Assembly (NCBI GenBank): GCA_041739875.1 | Contig: JBGSNA010000208.1 | Location: 22,667 to 86,666 of the forward strand | Reading direction: 5' to 3' | DNA from: JBBSJZ01 sp041739875 | GTDB taxonomy: Bacteria; Planctomycetota; Planctomycetia; Pirellulales; Pirellulaceae | Length of the DNA stretch: 64,000 bases | In this document: positions 27,068 through 34,892 of the stretch, in pieces | How the letters are laid out: the number at the start of each line of letters is the position of its first letter | Position numbering within the stretch: position 1 is the stretch's first letter | Made by a program: the position numbers and the translations under genes | The notes under the pieces: generated by a model | What the model saw: the letters and a program-made list of their open reading frames with translations, nothing else | The model's database searches: none | Told to the model about the DNA's origin: nothing

Positions 27068-28003
27068 ATGCTGGAAAGACGTTCACTTCGAGCACCGATC
27101 ACGCTGGGCGTCGTGATGATTTTGCTCGTGGTTGTCTTAACGGCCCTTTGGTTCACCTCAGGTTGGCTTCTCGGACAAGGCGAAGGCAAATCGCGTGCGG
27201 TGCAATGGACATTGCTGGGCACAGGCGCGGTGCTGCTCAGCGGCGTCCTCGCGGGAGTGATCGCTTACCTCACGTTGACCGTGAAAGCGTTTAATTTGAA
27301 TCGGCGCCAGTCAAACTTCATTGACTCGGTGACTCATGAGCTGAAAAGTCCGATCGCTTCGTTGAAGCTGTATTTACAGACGATGGCTCGGCGAAACGTG
27401 GACGAAAAGCAACAGCAAGATTTTCACCGTTTTATGCTCGAAGATGTCGAGCGATTGGATTCGCTCATTAATCACCTGCTCGACGCAGCTCGTATCGAAC
27501 GTGGCAACACTCCTGCAAAAGACGAACTTGTTCGCTTGGACGAACTGCTGGTCGACTGCAGTACAGCCGCGTGCCTGCGGCATCGAGTTACCGAGGATTC
27601 GATCCAAGTTCAATCGCCACCGGTGACTGTTTTAGGCCAATTGATCCAGCTCGAAATTCTGTTTCGTAACCTGATCGACAACGCAGTGAAGTACGGAGGT
27701 TCACCCCCAGAAGTCCATGTCGAAGTCAAATGTGTCTCAAGCCGGCAAGTCACGATTTCAATCATCGACAATGGAGCGGGTATCCCACCGAACCAACGGC
27801 GCAAAGTGTTTGGTCGTTTTGTACGGTTGGGAAGTGAGTTGGAACGTAGCAAACAGGGAACGGGTTTGGGGCTTTATTTAGTTCGTAATGTCGCCAAGGC
27901 GATGGGCGGGACGATCCAGGTTCGCGATCGCGAAGGCGGTGGTGGCACAGAGTTTCAGGTCACGCTTTCTAATGTAGTTCCAGATCAGGCCGTTACCGCG
28001 TAG
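27068..28003 (+). CDS. Membrane sensor histidine kinase
   Basis: A 311-residue kinase with two N-terminal membrane helices (about 11-36 and 48-70) separated by only about 12 residues, so there is almost no outside sensor domain. A HisKA box follows, DSVTHELKSPIASL (His at about 90). The HATPase part has RNLIDNAVKYGG (N box), IDNGAGIP (G1) and the FGRFVRLG and GTGLGLYLV (G2) stretch. The short loop suggests sensing within the membrane or through a partner. It is followed on the same strand by its likely partner response regulator after a 122-base gap holding a tandem repeat. Confidence 0.93.
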   Translation: MLERRSLRAPITLGVVMILLVVVLTALWFTSGWLLGQGEGKSRAVQWTLLGTGAVLLSGVLAGVIAYLTLTVKAFNLNRRQSNFIDSVTHELKSPIASLKLYLQTMARRNVDEKQQQDFHRFMLEDVERLDSLINHLLDAARIERGNTPAKDELVRLDELLVDCSTAACLRHRVTEDSIQVQSPPVTVLGQLIQLEILFRNLIDNAVKYGGSPPEVHVEVKCVSSRQVTISIIDNGAGIPPNQRRKVFGRFVRLGSELERSKQGTGLGLYLVRNVAKAMGGTIQVRDREGGGGTEFQVTLSNVVPDQAVTA

Positions 28004-28024
28004 AGTTTTCATGAGTTGTTGTTT

Positions 28025-28052
28025 GATCTGTCCAAACGGATCTGTCCAAATG
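28025..28052. repeat. 14-bp tandem duplication between kinase and regulator genes
   Basis: GATCTGTCCAAACG and GATCTGTCCAAATG are adjacent (28025-28038, 28039-28052) with one mismatch, followed by a partial third copy GATCCGT. It starts 21 bases after the kinase stop, in the gap before the response regulator. Confidence 0.85.
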
Positions 28053-28125
28053 GATCCGTACGGCTAGATTTTTTGTCTTCGTCTGTTTCGTTGGTTTGTT
28101 CCCTCACTCGAATTGTTTGCGTCCT

Positions 28126-28854
28126 ATGCGGCCTCATATTCTGGTTGTCGAAGACGAAAATCACTTGGGCGTGGGGATCAAATACAACCTCGAGGCCGAA
28201 GGGTATCGAGTTACTTTGGTCGAAGACGGGCCAACGGCCCTGCGAATTGTCGATTCGATGAGCGAAAGCCTGGGGCTCATTGTGTTGGATTTGATGCTAC
28301 CGGGAATGAGCGGCTATTCCGTTTGTGAAGCGATTCGCAATTCAGGTTTGACAATTCCGATTCTGATTCTTTCCGCACGCACGCTCGCCGAGGACCGCGC
28401 ACGAGGGTTTGACGTTGGTGCAAACCAATACATGAACAAGCCGTTTGAGCTTGATGAACTTCTCAGCCGGGTGAAGAACTTGTTGATGCTTTCCCAACGC
28501 GAGCAGAACCAACGCCCCGTTCGGCCCATTCGCACGACGATTAGCGAAGCAATGTTTGGCATGTGCAGTGTCAACTTTGATACGCATGAAGTGTTGGTTT
28601 GCGGCGAACCGGTGCGAATGACGCCATTGGAACTGAGGCTGCTCCGATACTTTCTCGAGAACGAAGGCCGCGTGATTAGCCGTAATGAATTGCTTGCGGA
28701 AGTTTGGGAAATGTCCGGGAACCTTCAAACGCGAGCGGTGGATCAATTCATCGCTAGGCTGCGCAAAAAAATCGAACCGGACAACGCAACGCCAGTTCAT
28801 TTGCTGACGATTCGTGATGCAGGCTATCGATTTGTATCCAATCCAACACCATGA
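28126..28854 (+). CDS. OmpR/PhoB-family response regulator
   Basis: A 242-residue regulator. The receiver domain starts HILVVEDENHLG, with the phospho-acceptor Asp at about 55 in LIVLDLMLPG and the conserved Lys in YMNKPF. The C-terminal winged helix shows MTPLELRLLRYFLENEGRVISRNELL and VDQFIARLRKKIEP with TIRDAGYRF. It is likely phosphorylated by the kinase encoded just upstream and binds DNA. The ATG at 28126 starts right before the first receiver strand; an upstream TTG at 28096 is less likely. Confidence 0.95.
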   Translation: MRPHILVVEDENHLGVGIKYNLEAEGYRVTLVEDGPTALRIVDSMSESLGLIVLDLMLPGMSGYSVCEAIRNSGLTIPILILSARTLAEDRARGFDVGANQYMNKPFELDELLSRVKNLLMLSQREQNQRPVRPIRTTISEAMFGMCSVNFDTHEVLVCGEPVRMTPLELRLLRYFLENEGRVISRNELLAEVWEMSGNLQTRAVDQFIARLRKKIEPDNATPVHLLTIRDAGYRFVSNPTP

Positions 28855-28897
28855 GGTTCACGTGACGGACATGCGAGATTTAGCTGCGTGGTAGGCC

Positions 28898-28931
28898 CAA
28901 AGTCGTGAACGGTGCAAAGTCATGAACGGTG
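28898..28931. repeat. 17-bp tandem duplication after the response regulator
   Basis: CAAAGTCGTGAACGGTG and CAAAGTCATGAACGGTG are adjacent (28898-28914, 28915-28931), one mismatch, in the 90-base gap between two convergent genes. Confidence 0.85.
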
Positions 28932-28944
28932 CTTTCATGACACG

Positions 28945-29847
28945 TTACTCGTCTCGTTTGCAATGCTTGATCATCACGATTTTATTGCCGCATTCGTTAT
29001 GGATGACTTGATCCATGAACGTGTGAATGAGTAACAGGCCTCGGCCGCCTTCTCGCTCCAAATTGGCTGGGTCGGTCGGGTCGGACACTTCGTTGAGCTG
29101 AAAACCAGGACCTTCGTCACTGATCGTGAATGTGGCTGTTGATCGATCAACTTGAAGACAGAACGTCACGCGACGATCACAGTAGGGGGCTAGTGATTGT
29201 CGCTCTTTGATCTTTTGCGAGTATGGTCGCCCTTCCTCCATGCGTCGAAGTTCCGAACTGACTTCAAGGTTGCCGTGGACCATAGCGTTGACAATCGCCT
29301 CATCGAGCGCCATCGCGACTTGCAACCGCGCCGACGGATCGCAAATGCCTAGCTCGCTCAAAACGGACTCGACTCTGCGGATCAAATTCGGTACCAGCTT
29401 CAAGTCGTTATCGAGTTTCCATTCCACTTGAACGCGATGGACACAACTCGCCAGACGAGGATCCGGTTGTGCGGCTTGTTTCAGTTCAAGAATCCGCGCC
29501 ACGGTGGGCACGAGGATGCTCGAGATACTGTCTTTGGGGACATAGCTGGCGGCGCCGGCATGGAGTGTTTCCGCCGCAATCAGTTCGCTGCCGCTGGCGG
29601 TTGTGAGAATCACCGGTAGGTCCAGGTCTTGAGCGAAGATGGCTCGCACGAGACCCAAGCCATCCATTCGCGGCATCTCTAGATCCGTGACGACAAGATC
29701 AAAGGTGCTTTTGCGGATGGACTCCATTGCCTCCTGGCCGTCCCCAGCCGTGGAAACATCGTACCCCGTTGACTCAAGAAGCATTTGTATTTGGAGCAGC
29801 TGGCATGGGCTATCTTCGACGACGAGGATTCGCGAGCGCCTAGTCAT
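28945..29847 (-). CDS. Receiver domain fused to an RsbW-type anti-sigma kinase
   Basis: A 300-residue fusion. Residues 1-125 form a response-regulator receiver (RILVVEDSPCQLLQ, acceptor Asp at about 55 in LVVTDLEMPRMDG, Lys in YVPKDS). Residues about 160-300 form an RsbW/SpoIIAB-like GHKL ATPase, with ALDEAIVNAMVHGNLE (N box), ISDEGPGFQ (G1) and REGGRGLLLIHTFMDQV (G2). RsbW proteins bind sigma factors and phosphorylate STAS antagonists. The ATG overlaps the stop of the STAS gene by 4 bases, which supports a partner-switching pair. No sigma factor or PP2C phosphatase is visible nearby, so the target is unknown. The receiver would couple the switch to a two-component signal. Confidence 0.9.
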   Translation of the reverse strand: MTRRSRILVVEDSPCQLLQIQMLLESTGYDVSTAGDGQEAMESIRKSTFDLVVTDLEMPRMDGLGLVRAIFAQDLDLPVILTTASGSELIAAETLHAGAASYVPKDSISSILVPTVARILELKQAAQPDPRLASCVHRVQVEWKLDNDLKLVPNLIRRVESVLSELGICDPSARLQVAMALDEAIVNAMVHGNLEVSSELRRMEEGRPYSQKIKERQSLAPYCDRRVTFCLQVDRSTATFTISDEGPGFQLNEVSDPTDPANLEREGGRGLLLIHTFMDQVIHNECGNKIVMIKHCKRDE

Positions 29848-30269
29848 CGAGGTTGGTCCAATCGCTTCAAGGCTTCGATAGCAAGCGCGACCGTATCGAA
29901 AATATGCAAAAGCGTTCCATCAAGTTTCGTGATTTTGAATGCCATACGCACCGCCGGATTCATATTGGAAAGGCAAAATTCACCGCCGGCACTTTTGACG
30001 TACTCTCGACAGCGAAGCAACGTGGAAATGAATTCGGACGAAATCGCGGCAACGTCTTGGAAATTGATGATCAACATGGTTGGCTTCACGGTCTCAAGAT
30101 AAGTGATCAGTTCCTCTTGAGTGCCTTGGATGGTCTCGCGGTCGAGAAATTTGAAATCTGTCAAAAAAATGACAGGGATACCATCTGACACGCTGGTCCG
30201 AAGATGCCGGTATGTGCTCGACACGATGTGTAGCCTTGAACGCGTGATGTTGGGGCTTGGAATTCGCAT
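29844..30269 (-). CDS. STAS-domain anti-sigma antagonist-like protein
   Basis: A 141-residue protein made almost only of a STAS domain: LIINFQDVAAISSEFISTLLRC matches the strand-helix with the phosphorylatable Ser of RsbV/SpoIIAA, followed by CREYVKSAGGEFCLSN and the final helix FDTVALAIEAL. It overlaps the receiver/anti-sigma kinase gene by 4 bases and is its likely substrate. ATG 30269 is chosen because the STAS fold begins shortly after and a -10 box lies just upstream; the frame stays open to an ATG at 30602, but that part contains the hairpin at 30382-30447. Confidence 0.82.
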   Translation of the reverse strand: MRIPSPNITRSRLHIVSSTYRHLRTSVSDGIPVIFLTDFKFLDRETIQGTQEELITYLETVKPTMLIINFQDVAAISSEFISTLLRCREYVKSAGGEFCLSNMNPAVRMAFKITKLDGTLLHIFDTVALAIEALKRLDQPR

Positions 30270-30287
30270 TGGATTTTGCGAGGCCCC

Positions 30288-30293
30288 ATTATA
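30288..30293 (-). promoter_or_regulatory. Candidate -10 box for the STAS/anti-sigma genes
   Basis: On the minus strand TATAAT is an exact -10 consensus ending 18 bases before the ATG at 30269, which implies a very short leader. No well-spaced -35 is clear (TTGGGC is 19 bases upstream). It follows the U-rich hairpin at 30382-30447, consistent with a new transcription unit. Confidence 0.4.
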
Positions 30294-30381
30294 GGCATCA
30301 TTCGAGGTGAATGCCCAATGACAAGCAATTTGGGACTGCGTTGGTTCGCGAGACACGGTGGACTCGTTGGCGTACGCGCAT

Positions 30382-30447
30382 AAAAAAAGCTCCCGGAAAG
30401 TACGAGGTCCTAGGGGGGCGGAGGACAACGCGCTAAATTCCGGGAGC
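30382..30447 (-). terminator. U-tailed hairpin (terminator or small RNA 3' end)
   Basis: Read on the minus strand, GCTCCCGGAA (30447-30438) pairs fully with TTCCGGGAGC (30398-30389) and is followed by seven T residues (30388-30382). The 39-base loop contains a second hairpin, GTCCT with AGGAC (30426-30422 with 30411-30407), around a C-rich loop. It looks like an intrinsic terminator with an unusually large structured loop. It lies 363 bases after the diguanylate cyclase stop and 113 bases before the STAS gene. Confidence 0.65.
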
Positions 30448-30809
30448 CGGTGGTCGGTAGTGTGCTCGACTGGGATCGAAGCCATCCTAGCTTCGACCAG
30501 TCGAACGATTGCTTTCACAGCGATTTCGGCGCCACTGCTCGCAAAATCAACTTCCATGTCGAAATCTTGAGTAGCTTGTCCGCAGTCATCCCAAGAGATC
30601 ACCCGTGCAGGACCGTCTTCAACTCGCTGGGGGTCACCGAGTCATTTGTTTCCAACTGACTGGCGATGGGCGGAGAATAGGCGGAACGTTTTTAAGCGGT
30701 CAAGGCAGATTTGCAGAAGAAATCCAAAGCTTCCAAAAATCGTCGTTTTCACAACAATCGTCGCGCTTTGGTGTTGACGAATCAGCTTCGTTTGGTTGTT
30801 CCCGCAGGC
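30448..30809. other. Gap between the cyclase gene and the U-tailed hairpin
   Basis: About 360 bases without a secure gene. A minus-strand frame starting at ATG 30602 (MISWDDCGQATQDFDMEV) looks codon-like for about 45 residues, but the same frame then passes through the terminator-like hairpin and into the STAS gene. It may be a small remnant gene, or the 5' part of a small RNA that ends at the hairpin. Nothing else was recognised. Confidence 0.4.
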
Positions 30810-32669
30810 TTATTCGCGTTCGACGAGCGCGGCCACGCGAACCGGGTTGGCCTTGTCATTGGCCGCTGATTTGGCAAGTTCTTGAACTAAATCGAATGCC
30901 GAAAGGAACTCGTCGCTACCGTCCCATTGCATCACACCGACACCAATCAAGTTCGTGGATTCGGCGGCCTTTACACCAAGGTTCAACGATGCCGCAGAAC
31001 GAACGATTTGTTCCGCCCTATCGAGCGATGAGGCCTCGTTGGTGTTGGGCATGCAAATCAGGAGTGTTGTTGGGCCATCACAACCGATTTGGTCAATCGT
31101 GCGCGATGCGGCGCGGACGATTTGCAGCAATGATCGACTCGATGGCCCCTTGAGTCGTTCTGAAATTTGAATCGCCATGATCGACATCGGCATGCGAGTC
31201 GAGCGTAAGTGCTCACCAAGTTCACGTGCTGAACCGGCTAGTGTATGGCGGTCCGGAAGATACGGAAACGGATTCGGTAGCGCTGGAGTTTCGCCCTGTG
31301 TTGCTGTGCTAACAGGCTTTTCGTTAGCCCGAGGTTCTGGCGTGGTGCTAACCGATTCTTGCAATGCGACTACTTGCGATTCGATTTCTTGCGATTCGAT
31401 GTTTTGTGGTTTTGTTTCTGGGGATTCAGTCTCTTGATCAATCGCGGTGCTTTCCGAGCTCGCAATCGCCTCGGAAGTCTTAATCGAAGCGTTCGTGCTC
31501 GCCGCCGACTCAACAATCGTGGCGACGGTTTCGAGGTTGCTCGCTACGTTCGGCGCCTGGACTTTGCTTGGTGTGGGTTGACTCGGCGTCGTCCCAATCG
31601 AGGCTGTTTCGCTCGACCTTGCTTGTGTTTTTAACGTTGCTTGTGCTTTAGCTTGCGTTGGAACGGGCACCGAAACACTGGTCATATTTTCAACGGCGCA
31701 CTTGCCTGATGTGATCGGGAAGTACTCACCCGCGTCGGACCAGTGTCCGCAATTTCGGCCATTGTTCTTCGACAGGTACAAACAATCATCAGCGTGTTGG
31801 ACCCAGTCGCTTGATGACTCGTTTGCGCCAAGTTCCGCGAGCCCAATGCTTGCCGTGACATGCAGACGCTTATTCTCAAACAGCACCTCGCGGCTACCAA
31901 TTGCTTCGCGTGCGGCTTCGATGATGGGGATGCTGTCGCGAACACTGTAACCATTCAGGATGACGGCAAACTCCTCGCCGCCGTATCGAGCGACCATGCC
32001 ATACTCGTTCAAGCGACTGTTCAATACTTCGGCAACGATTCGGAGTACTTCGTCTCCCGTGCGGTGGCCATACGTATCGTTAAAGCGTTTGAAGTTGTCG
32101 ATATCAAGCAGCATCAGTGTGCCAGCTTGGCCATGGCCCAGGGCAACTCGGCTAGCAAGGTGCAGGTCGAAGGCGCGTCGATTGCAGACACGTGTTAACG
32201 CGTCGGTTTGCGCGTGACGTTCTGCCGTTTCCAGACGACTGGCTTGGTCCTGGATGTGGACTTGTGATGATTGAAGTTCTCGCTGCATTGTCTCGTTCGC
32301 TTCAATCAGTCGATTGACGGCGATACAAAGAGCTTCGTTTGAAATGTCTTCCGTGCACTCGTGTAACGAATTACTAACCGCCTGGACCTCCGATTGGTGA
32401 GCATCCACGTTCGCGGCTAAACTCTTCGCAAACAGCTTGAGTCGTTCTGTCGCTTCGGCGATGGCGTGCTCGCGATCGGCATTGATTGCAGCTTGGGTAC
32501 GCAATGACGCTTCCGTTTGCGCGGAACTCTGTGACTTGAGCAGAGACTGCATTTGAGCTTTTTGCGCTCGGGAATAGTGCGTCGAGAACGGTCCCCGTTT
32601 GAACATAATGCAACTGCCAAGCCATCCGGCCATGCAGTAAATGAGAGGGGGAAGTGCGTCGATCCACAT
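30810..32669 (-). CDS. Diguanylate cyclase with a degenerate second GGDEF-like domain
   Basis: A 619-residue protein that should make cyclic di-GMP from GTP. It has an N-terminal membrane segment (LIYCMAGWLGSCIMF), a coiled-coil linker to about 150, and a GGDEF domain with DALTRVCNRRAFD, LLDIDNFKRFNDTYGH and the active-site YGGEEF. The product-inhibition site (RxxD five residues before the motif) is absent: the four residues there are NEYG. About 150 Thr/Ser/Ala/Glu-rich residues follow, then a C-terminal part with the outline of a second GGDEF fold (LPDRHTLAG at the start, GPTTLLICMPNTNEASSLDRAEQ in place of the active site) lacking catalytic residues. It may be self-standing; the next leftward gene is 540 bases away. 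Confidence 0.9.
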   Translation of the reverse strand: MWIDALPPLIYCMAGWLGSCIMFKRGPFSTHYSRAQKAQMQSLLKSQSSAQTEASLRTQAAINADREHAIAEATERLKLFAKSLAANVDAHQSEVQAVSNSLHECTEDISNEALCIAVNRLIEANETMQRELQSSQVHIQDQASRLETAERHAQTDALTRVCNRRAFDLHLASRVALGHGQAGTLMLLDIDNFKRFNDTYGHRTGDEVLRIVAEVLNSRLNEYGMVARYGGEEFAVILNGYSVRDSIPIIEAAREAIGSREVLFENKRLHVTASIGLAELGANESSSDWVQHADDCLYLSKNNGRNCGHWSDAGEYFPITSGKCAVENMTSVSVPVPTQAKAQATLKTQARSSETASIGTTPSQPTPSKVQAPNVASNLETVATIVESAASTNASIKTSEAIASSESTAIDQETESPETKPQNIESQEIESQVVALQESVSTTPEPRANEKPVSTATQGETPALPNPFPYLPDRHTLAGSARELGEHLRSTRMPMSIMAIQISERLKGPSSRSLLQIVRAASRTIDQIGCDGPTTLLICMPNTNEASSLDRAEQIVRSAASLNLGVKAAESTNLIGVGVMQWDGSDEFLSAFDLVQELAKSAANDKANPVRVAALVERE

Positions 32670-33215
32670 TCTAAACGTCAGTTGCTATCGAGGGCTGGTT
32701 TTCGTCTGACACGCTTGCGCTGAGGGTGATTCCTCTGAAATGGATATACGACCGGAAATGACTAGTGTCAAAAACCTGTCGTGGCTATCTGTGTCGATAG
32801 ACTGTTTTTGTCGTTGCGCACCATTTGTGCGAGGTCTTTTTGGTCCTCTTCATCGCTATATCCCCTACTCGCCGCTCAATCGCCACAAGCTGCCAAGAGC
32901 AAGTCCCTCAACGGAACTTCCCTGGCAATCTTGATCGGCAGTCTTGATCTGACGCGAGTGCCAGTCATCCGTCATCACCTCATTTTGTTGGCGCAGGACA
33001 AATGCGGGCTATGTGCCAAACAGGGCGATTAGGATCTTTAGGGGGTGTTGTGCTGAGTTGAATTTTGAAAATTCGAGTATGCAGAATCAGCGGAATGTTG
33101 GATAGTTAAGGGCAGTCAGTTGTTTTAGACGATTGGTCATTTCCCATCCGGCCGGTCTTGTTAGCTCTAATTCAAGTTCGCCTGCTCACCCAATCAACAG
33201 AGGCGCAATTAAACT
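32670..33215. other. Intergenic region between divergent genes
   Basis: About 545 bases between the cyclase gene (leftward) and the BON gene (rightward). Short frames are present but have no recognisable motif or ribosome site. The only clear structure is the AT-rich palindrome at 33060-33074. It probably holds promoters for both genes. Confidence 0.5.
33060..33074. promoter_or_regulatory. AT-rich palindrome, possible operator
   Basis: GAATTTTGAAAATTC is a perfect 7+1+7 palindrome about 140 bases before the BON gene. It could bind a dimeric regulator. No regulator is implied by the neighbours. Confidence 0.35.
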
Positions 33216-33437
33216 ATGAAGAGTGTTATCCCGAAGAATCTTGTTGAAGCCGCTTCCGAAGTTTTGGCTCAAAGTTCGGTAGCTGAGTTGCGCAGCTTGC
33301 GAGTGGACCAGCGTGAGGGCCAAGTCCAGCTTACTGGGCACGTTGGCAGTTTCTATCACAAGCAACTGGCTCAAGAGTCCATTCGGCATTTGACCTCAGG
33401 ATTCCAGGTCATCAATCGCGTCAGCGTGGCGCGATAG
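33216..33437 (+). CDS. Small BON-domain protein
   Basis: A 73-residue protein that consists of one BON domain: helix LRSLRVDQREGQVQLTGHVGSFYHKQLAQESIRH (read in pieces: VQLTGHVGS is the typical strand-turn) and the final strand QVINRVSVAR. BON domains bind membranes or polysaccharide and are often periplasmic, but no signal peptide is present here, so a cytosolic place is likely. Single gene with its own long upstream region. The role is unknown. Confidence 0.75.
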   Translation: MKSVIPKNLVEAASEVLAQSSVAELRSLRVDQREGQVQLTGHVGSFYHKQLAQESIRHLTSGFQVINRVSVAR

Positions 33438-33508
33438 AAGTGGCCAGCGGCCTCTTGACGTGAATTCGACTAGTCGGCGAATTCCATCGGGGCCGCTAGT
33501 TGCTAAAC

Positions 33509-34789
33509 CTAACGTCGACGACGCGTTACCTTGCGGTGCATCGGATTGAGTTTGCGTTTGACTTCGGCCAATTCTTCTTGCGGTTCAACTCTCGCGATCG
33601 ACGGCATCGGTGAGGCTTCAAAACCATCGATCGTATCGCGATGTAACTCTTTATTGATCCGCTGTTCAATACTGGTCAATACATCACCCTCGCCTGGGAC
33701 AACGAATGTGAATGCGATTCCGTCGCGTCCCATTCGTCCGGTGCGTCCTACGCGGTGAACGTAATCGTCACAGTCCTGGGGGACATCAAAGTTAATGATG
33801 TGCGAAATCGTACTGATGTCGATTCCACGTCCGACGACGTCGGTGGCGACAAGAATCTTCAACTCGCCATCGCGTAAACGCTGCAACACACGGTCGCGGT
33901 CGCGTTGAGCGAGGTCACCGTGCATGCTGCCACAGGACCGCTGGGTATGGCTGAGTTGCCGATGCAGCCGATCCGTGCCGCGTTTTGTGCGGCAAAAAAT
34001 GATGGCTTGTGAGGGTTGTTCTCGCTCGAGAAGCTTTTCGAGTAGTTCGATCTTTCGATCCTGTGCGACCGTGAAATAGCGTTGTTCGATCGTTTCAACA
34101 GCCATCTCGTTCTTGCTACAGTCGATCACTTTGGGATCGACCATGTACGACTCGGCCAAACGTCGAACGGTTGGCGGCAACGTCGCGGACAACAGCAACG
34201 TTTGCCGATCTCGCGGGCACTTCCTCAGAATGCGTTCGATCTGAGGTCGAAACCCGATATCGAGCATGCGATCCGCTTCATCCAACACGACGCACCACAC
34301 GGAATCCGTGCGAAGCGAACGACGCTGGAGATGGTCATGCAGGCGACCTGGCGTGCCAACAACGATCTGGACACCACGTTCCAATTGACGCAATTGTCCG
34401 GTGATATTCTTACCACCAGCAAGCACCGCGATTTCAGTGGGGACGCCGTAGGAAAGACGCTCCGCCTCGCGAGCGACTTGGTCAGCCAACTCTCGGGTGG
34501 GAACCACAATGATCGCCTGTGGGTCGCGGCATTCCTCAAGCGGATCGAGTTGTTCGAGAATCGGAATGCTAAACGCAGCCGTTTTTCCTGTTCCAGTCCT
34601 CGCTTGTCCGATGACGTCATCACCATCAAGTGCCAAGGGAATCAAAGCGGCCTGAATAGGAGAAGGAGCCGCAAAGCCGGCTTTTTTGAGCGATCTCATC
34701 ATGATCGGAGAGAGGTCAAGCTCAGCGAAAGTAGTCGCCTCCGGTGGGATAATGACGGGCAGGTTTAAGTCAAGGGCGTCTGTATTCAT
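33509..34789 (-). CDS. DEAD-box RNA helicase
   Basis: A 426-residue ATP-dependent RNA helicase of the RhlE/DeaD kind, acting in RNA unwinding for ribosome assembly or mRNA decay. Motifs in order are the Q motif (GFAAPSPIQ), I (ARTGTGKT), Ia (PTRELA), Ib (TPGRL), II (DEAD), III (SAT), then VATDVVGRGIDI (V) and HRVGRTGRMGRDG (VI). The C-terminal tail is short and basic (RKVTRRRR). The start is set at MNTDALDLNL (34789), 11 codons inside the longest frame, right before the Q motif region. Single gene, between the BON gene and the sugar permease. Confidence 0.95.
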   Translation of the reverse strand: MNTDALDLNLPVIIPPEATTFAELDLSPIMMRSLKKAGFAAPSPIQAALIPLALDGDDVIGQARTGTGKTAAFSIPILEQLDPLEECRDPQAIIVVPTRELADQVAREAERLSYGVPTEIAVLAGGKNITGQLRQLERGVQIVVGTPGRLHDHLQRRSLRTDSVWCVVLDEADRMLDIGFRPQIERILRKCPRDRQTLLLSATLPPTVRRLAESYMVDPKVIDCSKNEMAVETIEQRYFTVAQDRKIELLEKLLEREQPSQAIIFCRTKRGTDRLHRQLSHTQRSCGSMHGDLAQRDRDRVLQRLRDGELKILVATDVVGRGIDISTISHIINFDVPQDCDDYVHRVGRTGRMGRDGIAFTFVVPGEGDVLTSIEQRINKELHRDTIDGFEASPMPSIARVEPQEELAEVKRKLNPMHRKVTRRRR

Positions 34790-34856
34790 CCCGATAGTGT
34801 ACCGCGAACGGCAGATCCGCACTACGAGGCAAACGAGCAGCCAACATGGACCTCAA

Positions 34857-34892
34857 AGCCTGTGGAACGCCTAGAGCCTGCGGAACGCCTGG
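34857..34892. repeat. 18-bp tandem duplication at the sugar permease stop
   Basis: AGCCTGTGGAACGCCTAG and AGCCTGCGGAACGCCTGG are adjacent (34857-34874, 34875-34892), 16 of 18 alike. On the minus strand this duplicates the last codons and the stop region of the permease gene, as seen at acnA. Confidence 0.85.

Noticed and set aside
28053..28075. Terminator after the histidine kinase (CCGTACGG followed by T-run)
   Set aside because: The palindrome is only 8 bp with no loop, and the T-run is separated from it; too weak to call.
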